Source: Icerya purchasi
Lineage: Eukaryota > Arthropoda > Insecta > Hemiptera > Monophlebidae
Assembly: GCA_039619475.1 (NCBI GenBank)
Contig: CM077115.1
Span: 65,168,864-65,232,863, forward strand
Direction: 5' to 3'
Length of the DNA: 64,000 bases
Position numbers and translations under genes: made by a program. How positions within the stretch are numbered: position 1 is the stretch's first letter; every line of letters starts with the position of its first letter. The notes beneath the pieces are model-generated. The model was given only the letters and a program-made list of their open reading frames with translations. It made no database searches and was not told where the DNA came from. This document shows positions 55,801-64,000 of the stretch, one piece after another.

Positions 55801-56524
55801 AACCGGAAAAGGGAATTTTAGATTTTTAATAAGTCTTTTAAGATTGGTTAACGACTTCAAAAAAAAAAAGGAAAAAAGGGAGCTTACGTATTCGTCACTT
55901 ATGTCTTAATCTTTTTTATGTACGTTCGTGCATAACTCGCGCCCATGTGGATCGATTTCAATGATTTTTTGTTCATTTGAAAAAAGTGATGAGTTCAATG
56001 CCGGATGAACGCAGATTCGCTATAGTCATTAAAATAAAAGTGGAATCTCTTCAAAAAAGTTTTTAGAAATATAACAAACGCCAATGGACACTTAAAGTGG
56101 ATTCAACTTACACTAAAAAAAGGTATCTTGAAAAAAAGGTAATTTTAATTAAACCGAAAAATTTGAGACATCAATATTAACCATGGATAAAAATATTACA
56201 GATTGGAATAAAGAAAATGGAAACCACAGCAACGCTATTTCTCATCACTGATGGGAATATTACACACCTTAACGTTATGCTGAGTAAAAACTATTAGAAA
56301 CTGTACTGGCCAGTGCTGGTCCCGTGTGAGTAACGATAAGTATGTGAATGCACTCAGAGCAGTTATTGAAATGAACGTTAAAAAAAAGGGAGTTTCTCCT
56401 TGGAGTTATACTTTCTTGCCTTTAACTAAATAAAAATTACCCGAAATAGAGAAAATAAAAAAAAAAGTGCATTGCTATGCTAATTCAGTAAGGGTTTTTT
56501 TAATTGTTGCAATTTGAATTTGGT
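55801..56524. other. Non-coding stretch
   Basis: AT-rich; no gene or element end is recognised. Confidence 0.45.
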
Positions 56525-56662
56525 ATACCCTAATTAAGATATGAATGTTATTTAAGAATTACCATAAATATACCTTCCTTTAAGATCATCGATCAAATTT
56601 TCCACTTTTTGCCGTATTTATATTAAAATTTTTATAGTAAATCTTGAAGTCGGTACCGTTTT
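56525..56662 (+). repeat. Dispersed repeat family E, copy 4
   Basis: TAATTAAGATATGAATGTTA is shared with copy 3 and ATAGTAAATCTTGAAGTCGG with copy 2. It ends at GAAGTCGGTACCG. Confidence 0.6.
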
Positions 56663-57129
56663 TAAGCTAGCTTTTTTTGCTTCTGTTTTACGGCAAATAA
56701 AATAAATATATAGCGATTATACACATGAAAATAATAGCGCAATAAATTTTCATTAAAAACCAGTTCTACATAGTATTCTTATCATGACGCTGTTATGTAT
56801 TTGTTAATTTTAAAATGAAATTAATAAAAGCGGGATCGTGCAAAAATTGAGTACCCTCCAGTGCTGGAAAATTAAAGAAACTGTGGATTACTTGACTTTC
56901 TCAAATAGTTCACTAATACTTTTATAATAACGATGCTAAATTTCGAATGTTATTTTTTAGAGCGCTTGGGTTAAAAAGGTGAAAGTATATTAATAACATT
57001 AAATTTCAAAATGCGTTGAACGACTTGCTATTAAAACACTTTCGGAAAAGTATGCTACCCTTTTCGAAACGCCCAATCAAACTTTGTCTAAAAACGCCAA
57101 AAGAGTACTAAGACACTGATTTCCCATTA
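56663..57129. other. Non-coding stretch
   Basis: No gene seen. Confidence 0.45.
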
Positions 57130-58070
57130 TATTATATTCTTAATGCGTTTTTGGAAATTTTCGGTACTCCTCCGAGTCTTTTTCTTCTTCTTTGATTAAC
57201 GTGCCCTGTACTGCCGCCTAGGCCAGGGGCACGGATAAGATAAGAGTTAGGTGGAGTAGAATAGGTTAATGATCTTAAGGAAGCGTAGGAGGCGTTCGAT
57301 TTTGTGGTTACGATCAACACAGGATTTCGGAAAGGTTGGACGACTGGCGAATTTGTGCTCGGTACGAATTATAGGTGGGGAACAGCTGACGAATAAATGT
57401 TGGATTGTGACAGGAGAATTGCAATTGGAACACAACAGCGGGATAGGTTATCTGGACGGGGGGGGGGAGACTATGAGTGATTTTGGAGTGACTTAGGCGA
57501 GTGTCTTGTGACAACGATTTCATTCCTTCAATTGCTAGAAAATGAGGTTTTCCATGGTCGAATAGTATTTCGAATTAAGCGCCGCTTGTTCATGTTTGGG
57601 ATGTTGGTCCACTGTTTTTGCCACGTTTGAAGTGATTCTTGCACACTATATGAACTTTTAGATCCATTGACGGAATTTCAATTACCGGAAAGAACAATGA
57701 GCCTTCTTTTGCCGCAGTATCCGCAAATGAATTTCCCTAGATGATCCTAATGTGTGATAGGATGCATGCGAACGAAACACGGGTACACTACAAAGAGTGC
57801 GAATAATTTCCTTGGCTATTGAGTGTCGGTGAGGAGAGTTGTATTTTTGAATTGATGTGATCGCATTTAATGCGTGTCTGTACATATGTGAGGAGTGAAG
57901 ATCGGAAATTGTTACATTTTCTATCGCAAGTTTTCTAGTTCCGCCGAAAGAATAGTGAATAGAAAGTAGCGGAGAATGATTTTTTTGTCCGATACTATTC
58001 CACAACCTGTTCCTTGAGGTGTTTTGGAGCTGTCAGTGAAACCTATTTTTCAGCCGTCATATTTGCTGAT
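57130..58070 (-). mobile_element. Degenerate RNase H LINE 3' half, minus strand
   Basis: In element order: FTDSSKTPQGTGCGIVSD (58045-57990, first catalytic Asp), a degraded middle with SDLHSSHMYRHALNAI (third Asp, SD), HIRII-stop-GNSFADTAAKEGSLF (57750-57700; His and Asp), and the knuckle CSNCNSPVTIQHLFVSC (57435-57385). The 3' UTR has the GC-rich stretch CCCTGGCCTAGGCGGCAGTA and a GAA-rich end near 57185. Several stops and frameshifts are present. The sequence is distinct from families B and C. Confidence 0.75.
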
Positions 58071-59537
58071 CACGCATTAATATGCAGAACGTAAAATGCT
58101 CGGGCATGTTTCTCTCTTTGAGAATTTGTCCAGACATATCATAGATTTTCTGAAAAAGCGTTTTAATTGCAATATGTGTGCGCGCAATTTCACGTCTCAA
58201 TTTGTAACTGTATCACAAGTAAATCCTTAATTTAAGGTGTTATTTCATTACTTGCGGTAAAAAAAGGGCTAAAAGACATCACGAAAAATTGTAATGCTAT
58301 AACAACGGTGTCAATGAAATTTCTCGGAGAGTTCAGAATGTAATTTGAAAATGTTCTAAAAAAACGTTTTGATGCATTGATGGAGTTTTCTGATGTCAGC
58401 GGTATTAACATTAAACAATAAAAAAAAAAGCTGAAAAATATATAATAAGTAAGCGTGAAAATTTTACAAATCGCAGATGCTCTTTGAGCAGAAAACGATG
58501 GAGACAAAATAGAGACGGAAAGTTAGTCTATTAAATCCTTGTAGGTTAAGTAAACCGGTCGAGTTGCATGTGGTCGTCAGAGGCAATTTTTGATTATTGA
58601 AGTGAAAGACGTGTGTTTAAAATATTTCTTTTCTGTAATCGCAAGTAAAACTGAATGTGTTTAAATAATTTATTTAAATAATTTACCACTTGTAATTTAA
58701 CTCTCTCTACCTTCTGAAATATTTTAATAATCGTTTTTTTTTTTGTTTTTTTTTTTGGAAGAATATATTTTTGATAGTAAATAAATAGTATTTCATTACC
58801 AGATGAAAAAAATATGATGCACACCATCACATACGAGACTATTAGTGGATGAGGTCTTCTGATATATTCATAATTCTATGAAATTTTGGCGAGCGATTTT
58901 TTAGAAAAATCAAAGAGCAATATCATCTGTATTGGAAACAGATAATTACGGAGCAGAAGCGATGTTTTTACTGCGAAAACTAGTTTTGCACCGGATGGGG
59001 GGGGGGTTAACTGCTGAAATATTCTTGTGTCCGCATTTCAACGCAATGAACGGTAGATTTTATTGAATTTTGGAAATATTACCAGCGCGCTCTGTGGGTT
59101 AAGTTATTTGCCGGCGATTCGTTGTACGTTTTTTTCTGCAGCTGGTTATTTTAATTCGATTTTGTCTGGTCTATTCGTTCGCTAACAATTAAGCGAATAA
59201 ATGAATTGAATGATTTATTGAATGTGTACGCTGTTCCGTTATATGGTTTCACGCGTACACAAGCATCTGTTTCTACGAATGTGTACGTAAATAATGATAC
59301 AAAGTATTCAAAATGAATGTAAGCTTCTCGTCCTGCGATTTTACATTTATTTAATATTAAATTTAAGTTTGCAATAATATTACCGAAATAAAAGGCCAAA
59401 TAAAAACCTGATTATGTAAGAAAAGAAATAAGGCAGAATAATAGATTTAAAGAATACATACTTAATACTTCTAATAATAGTATATAGAGACGTTTATGTA
59501 TACATTAGAGATTTTGTTTTTGCATAATTCGGTTATT
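58071..59537. other. AT-rich non-coding stretch
   Basis: Includes a G run near 58997-59007. Frames are low-complexity and no gene is supported. The first few hundred bases may be decayed LINE. Confidence 0.45.
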
Positions 59538-59808
59538 AATTCGGTTATATGTAAAGTTGACATATTGGAATCAGAAGGCATCCGAGAATGCATATTATCC
59601 CCTATTATGTTATTTAAATCGTAGTCATTTTTCTTTTTAGTTTATTTTATTATTATTTGTTTACTTCATTGTAATTCGGTTATATGTAGAGATAACATTG
59701 GAATCCGAAAGCATCTGGCGGGTTGCATATTATCTTTTCTATACTATGATATTTAAATCGCAGTTTTATGTTTCTTTTTATTTCATTTTGTTATCATTTG
59801 TTTACTTG
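59538..59808 (+). repeat. Two tandem 135 bp direct repeats
   Basis: Unit 1 (59538-59672) and unit 2 (59673-59808) both run AATTCGGTTATATGTA, ATTGGAATC, GCATATTATC, ATTTAAATCG, and TTATTTGTTTACTT or TCATTTGTTTACTT. They differ at roughly 15-20% of sites. Confidence 0.85.
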
Positions 59809-61059
59809 ATTTTATTTTGATTCATTATTTATTCTTTGTTCTTGTACATTTATATTTTTAATACTTCATGTTGCAGTTCTGAAAGAATCAGCGTATGTTC
59901 ATATTGATATATGCTGCTTGCTATGGAGTACTTAGTAAATGTAATCGATATACTAGACGGAGGTGTGTAAAGTGTAATTCTTAAGCATTTATTTTGTATC
60001 CTTTCAGGTTTATTTCATCAACAGGGCACGAATAATCGCTGGTCTTGTGAAAGTTTTGTATATTACAAACTTATTTGATGCGTAGATATTTACGCCGTTT
60101 ACTCTCATGTTGCACTGGTATCTTGTAATTCAATTTTTTCTTATTTTGTCGTTAAAATTGATTAATTAATTCCATTATTTCCTTTATTAATATTATTATT
60201 TTCAGTATGAGGTGAATTTTTCGGTTTTCTTCAGCTTTTACATGCCTTTTTCGTAGCGAACGGAACTAAGAAGACCCCAAGGTGGGAAAACATGCTTGAC
60301 AAACACCTAACAGTTACTCGGTACATAGTTATTATTTTCGCAAGCCCGCGACTTTTATTTAAAAAAAATTGTCCTCTTCCGTAGTTACACCGGCCACTTC
60401 CTACCGTGCGCGGTGATGGTCGAAAAATTGTTAAAGACAAATAATCCCGCTTGTGCGCAATAAATTTGTCGTAATATATATATATATATATAACAGTTGC
60501 AATTATGTATTTATCAATATACTCGTTTAAATTTTCTATTCTCTTTTTCTTTTTTTTTTTTTCGTAGCATCTCCCCGAAACCTATGTTGTTGTAGTAGTG
60601 ATCCTTTACGTAGATATTTTTAAAACTCTGAACGGAACCCGTTCAGTAACACATACAGATGAAAAAAGGAGTTGAGTAGTTTTCAGGGATGGCCAATGTA
60701 ATTTATTAGAAATTAAATGCAATAAGAAACGTATATATTTTTATAAATAAGATAAGTGACGAATGTAACTGGCTAACTGAGAAACTCGGCGATCAAATTT
60801 ACAGTTTCTTTTGTATTTTCAAGATTTGTCGCTTTCCGCTGTCGACCATAATTGAAATCATTTCAGAACCTTCGAACAGATTTTCTGTTTAGATGCGTTT
60901 CCCGGTGCACTCTCTATTATCATTACCAATGATTTACTTTTTGGTATAAATATACTAATCGCAGTCAAGTCCTTAATTTCAGCTAATGATTCCTTCTCTG
61001 CGACCTATGTGTCTGTCGCGGTTCGGCGAAAGTCGAAATTTTCACTCAACTGCAAATTC
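59809..61059. other. AT-rich non-coding stretch
   Basis: (TA)n near 60475-60490. No gene is supported. Confidence 0.5.
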
Positions 61060-62175
61060 TACTGTTCTTTATGAAGAATGAGTTTCTCTTGTCATTCGTT
61101 AAAAAGAGCAACATCTCTTCTAAAATCTGTGATAAAATTACCGACAATTTCAATCTAAACAAACATACAGGAGTATTACTGATAGATATCGAAAACGCTT
61201 TTGACACCACATGGATAGAAGGTGTATAATATTTAAACTAATTCAACTTAAGTATCCTTATTCTTTAACAAGTATAGTGAAATTGTATCTTTTAAACAGA
61301 AAATCTGATGTCAAACTGAATAATTATGAGTCACCCAAGGAACACATAACTGCAGGTGTACCGCGAGGGAGCATTTTAGGACCGTATTTATTAATACCAT
61401 ATATTTAAACGACATTCCTAAAATCAAATAGTCTGTAATATACCTATATACAGACGATACTGCAATATTAGCATCATCCTATAGAGAACAGACACAATAA
61501 CAAACAGACTGCAAAGAGCAGCTGACACGTTAATAAAATATTTTAAAAAGTGGCGGGTTAAAATAAACAACAATAAAACGGAAGCCATTTTATTTACTAG
61601 AAGTCGACACTATGTGTATACGAAAAGAAGTAAACATCATCCAGGACAGACAGGTGAAATGGAAGTATGAAATCCAGTACCTAGGCCTAACACATTTGAT
61701 AAAAGATTAACTTTCACGAAACTTATCAAAAATAAAGTTATAAAAGCTCAGAAAGAGAGATTTGTTGTCTACACCCGTATTTTAATAGAAAATCCCATTT
61801 AACACCTGAATATAAACTTATTATCCGTAAACAAATCATCCTTCCGAAAATATTATATGCAGTAATAGTTTCATCGTCTAGCAGTTAAATTATTTTTCAA
61901 GAACTCCAAAGAATTCAAAATCATTGTCTACGAATATAGTATACTAAATAAACCACGATACACTAACATCAACACTATACGCGTGAATATGTAAAAATAC
62001 TTCGTACATTCAGGAAATAATTACAGAGAACACCAGGAAATTTTTCAAAACATGCAGTGCATCTGACTTAATATTAATAAATAATATAGGTTGTTGTTCC
62101 TATGATTATCAAACCCTAAAGCTTAGATACAAAAAATATAAACATAGAAGGATAAAGCACATACTAATAACTTAA
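61060..62175 (+). pseudogene. Degenerate Jockey-type LINE RT and C-terminus
   Basis: Frame pieces in order: TGVLLIDIENAFDTTWIEG (61168-61224), ITAGVPRGSILGPYLLIPYI (61349-61405), YLYTDDTAIL with the active site as YTDD (61447-61458), LIKYFKKWRVKINNNKTEA (61530-61588), IQYLGLTH, and INTIR. The C-terminal YKKYKHRRIKHIL ends near 62165. RT block order and tail agree with Jockey-group ORF2. At least five frame breaks are present. No poly-A or TSD is recognised. Confidence 0.78.
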
Positions 62176-63082
62176 AGGAATAATAATTTTATGAAATTCT
62201 TGCGTGTCTGGCGATTGCATAATGTCCAAGACATTTTGTATTTCGTATTAATGTTAAGCAAGTTGCGAATTTCGATTTCTCGTACGTAATATTCGTTATA
62301 GAGTAAATTAGTATAAATCTTTCTTTTTTTTTTTTGGAAGGATTTACGCAGGTATGCAGCGTTTTTTTTTTATTGTTTTTCCCGCAAACTTTAATTATGT
62401 ACGACTAATAATAAGTAAATTAATAAGTCTCATGCTCTTATCCGGCAAGAAACACTTTCGCTTTCGATAAGGATAAAACAAAATCTAAATATGTTATATT
62501 ACTACATATTATATAGAAGTACATATGTATATATAAATATATACGGTTGTTTATGTTAAAAAAAAAAAACATCTCTTTCTTCATCGTTTTCATCACTTTT
62601 TTACTACTAAGCGCGTTTTATTTTGAAATGTAATTAGTTAAACAAATTTATTTACATAGAAATATGTCTAATAATTAATGTTTTAAATTTTATTTGTAAA
62701 ACTATTGTAATGTAATGAATTAGTAAAATTTATTATCTAACGATCAATTTTTTTTGTCTACGCCAATAATGTTTCTTTTTAAATTACCAATGCGAGCATT
62801 TTATTCATTTTTTTTTTTTTTTTTATTATTATTTTACCAAGTGTATTTTATTTTTTTCTCACTTCATCGACAAAAATACTGTTAAGTTGGCCAAGTTAAA
62901 CCGGAAACTAAAACCTTTCTTAAGAATCAATCCGAACAAAATCAGTTTTCTGAGATTATACCAGGCAGACAGACGCAAAAAATGACTTCATTATATAAAT
63001 ATAGATATCGATGTTGAAACACAAGTCCAAGAAACTAGAGTTTTTGTGAGAAAACTGAAAAAAAAAAAAAAAATCAGCTGAT
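62176..63082. other. AT-rich non-coding stretch
   Basis: T runs near 62323-62334 and 62807-62822. No gene. Confidence 0.5.
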
Positions 63083-63476
63083 ATAAGATTAATGTCGTCG
63101 CGACAGCCTGGTTGCTAGAGCGCTTGACTTCCGTTACGGAGGTCATGGGTTCGATCCCGGGCGATAACAGAACTTATTAAAAAGAATTACAATCAAAATA
63201 TTCGCTAATAATCACGTGGAAGGCAATGGCAAACGTACAATATCATATGCTAGCGCGCATATACAGCAGCCATAAATAGGACTGCATTTGTGTAAATCGG
63301 TAAAAATCAAACGATTACTAATCAGTTCCGAATGAAGTCTCGCGTGCGTACACATTCGTACTGCATATAATAATTGCCTGGTACACAACCTATATCGGTA
63401 CAGCTGAAATATGTACGAATAGGTTGCGCGCCAACGCGCTATGTAGCGTACGGTACCTAAAAAAAATAAGATTAAT
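63083..63476 (+). mobile_element. tRNA-derived SINE with TSDs
   Basis: An 11 bp TSD (ATAAGATTAAT) lies at 63083-63093 and 63466-63476, enclosing a 372 bp insert. The head resembles a tRNA: a D-arm/A-box-like AGCCTGGTTGCTAGAG (63105-63120), an anticodon-arm-like hairpin ACTTCCG-TTA-CGGAGGT, and a perfect B box GGTTCGATCCC (63148-63158). The tRNA-unrelated body includes GGAAGGCAATGGCAAAC, and an A7 tail precedes the right TSD. It would be transcribed by RNA polymerase III and mobilised by a partner LINE. Acceptor stems do not pair, so it is not a functional tRNA gene. Confidence 0.85.
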
Positions 63477-64000
63477 AATCAAATGATGGACTTATTTTAA
63501 TGGGTTTCTACGTATATTTAAGTGTGCAAAAAACCACGCTCCTCTCTTTAGAACGAGAATGGTGCTCAATCACACCTACTGCGTAGCGCTAAATTTAAAT
63601 TGTATCACTTTAGAAAGAAAAAAGGACATTACCATACACATATTTCTAATACTTTCATATATTTCTTTATTTCGATTCGTCTTTTTTCTATTTTTCTATT
63701 TTTAGTATTTTATAAATTTTTCGCTTACTTCAAATTATTGCTACCCCGATTATATTCTTTGGCCGCCGCCACGTATTACGTTTGTAAAATTAAATCATTG
63801 AGAAAGACTACCTAAAATAGGCTGATGGATAATGGTGAAAACGATTTTCATTTAACAATTACATTCGAATTGTCGGTGAAGCAAAATTGACGCCTACAAA
63901 AGAATCACGGTTGTCAATTACCACTCATAATGACATGTGTACATTTTTCCAAGTTTTACAAAAAAAAAACAAATTTTCACTTAGGTAAACTATAATTAAA
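63477..64000. other. AT-rich non-coding stretch
   Basis: A 71-codon hydrophobic frame (63600-63815) has no supporting evidence. Nothing else is recognised. Confidence 0.45.

Noticed and set aside
63094..63175. A tRNA gene
   Set aside because: The B box and arms are tRNA-like, but the acceptor ends do not pair and TSDs extend to 63476, so it is a SINE head.

Overview
The window is AT-rich eukaryotic DNA, very probably from an arthropod (insect). The mix of retroelements (Jockey, R1, I-like with RNase H, RTE, a Daphne/CR1-like LINE, a Penelope-like fragment), the hAT remnants, a tRNA-derived SINE and many long A/T homopolymers and (TA)n/(TAA)n runs all point that way. No bacterial operon, rRNA gene, CRISPR array or intact host protein-coding gene is visible. 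Almost everything that can be recognised is a mobile element in some stage of decay. Host content is limited to a few weak exon or promoter candidates.

Layout. 0.6-3.5 kb is a compound inverted-repeat block holding a ~146 bp tandem array and two LINE 3' scraps. 5.4-5.6 kb carries an endonuclease-like fragment. 8.4-10.2 kb is a decayed hAT transposon containing a Penelope-like RT scrap and a foldback repeat. 12.1-16.7 kb is a full-length Jockey-clade LINE bounded by a 15 bp target-site duplication (TSD). Both of its ORFs are recognisable, with one premature stop in ORF1 and two frameshifts in the ORF2 endonuclease. 18.3-22.8 kb is a nested set of inverted repeats: two apparently non-autonomous elements, each with several subterminal copies of a related CGAATTG-containing motif, one inserted in the end of the other, with two long palindromes beside them. 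24.6-27.6 kb is a 5'-truncated R1-clade LINE with a matching TSD.

28.4-33.0 kb is a run of I-like LINE 3' halves (RT tail, RNase H, zinc knuckle) of at least two families. 33.8-34.7 kb is a head-to-head inverted RT fragment. 34.8-35.3 and 54.1-54.2 kb are two members of a TIR/MITE family. 37-42 kb holds LINE scraps (an RT with internal deletions, a Jockey tail, a zinc-knuckle fragment, a Daphne/CR1-like tail). 45.6-46.9 and 49.9-50.4 kb are further copies of the RNase H LINE family. 53.0-53.2 kb is a ~200 bp RTE 3' end with perfect TSDs. 55.6 kb is a hAT dimerisation-region scrap, 57.1-58.1 kb another RNase H LINE, 61.1-62.2 kb a degenerate Jockey RT, and 63.1-63.5 kb a tRNA-derived SINE with an 11 bp TSD.

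How the parts relate. The window reads as a graveyard in which LINEs supplied the retrotransposition machinery (endonuclease, RT, in some families RNase H). Short non-coding elements (the SINE, MITEs, palindromes and the ~130 bp dispersed repeats) depend on enzymes encoded elsewhere. The best-preserved insertions, with TSDs still readable, are the Jockey (12.1 kb), R1 (24.6 kb), RTE (53.0 kb) and SINE (63.1 kb) copies, so these are probably the youngest. All assignments come from reading motifs by eye; no database search was run.
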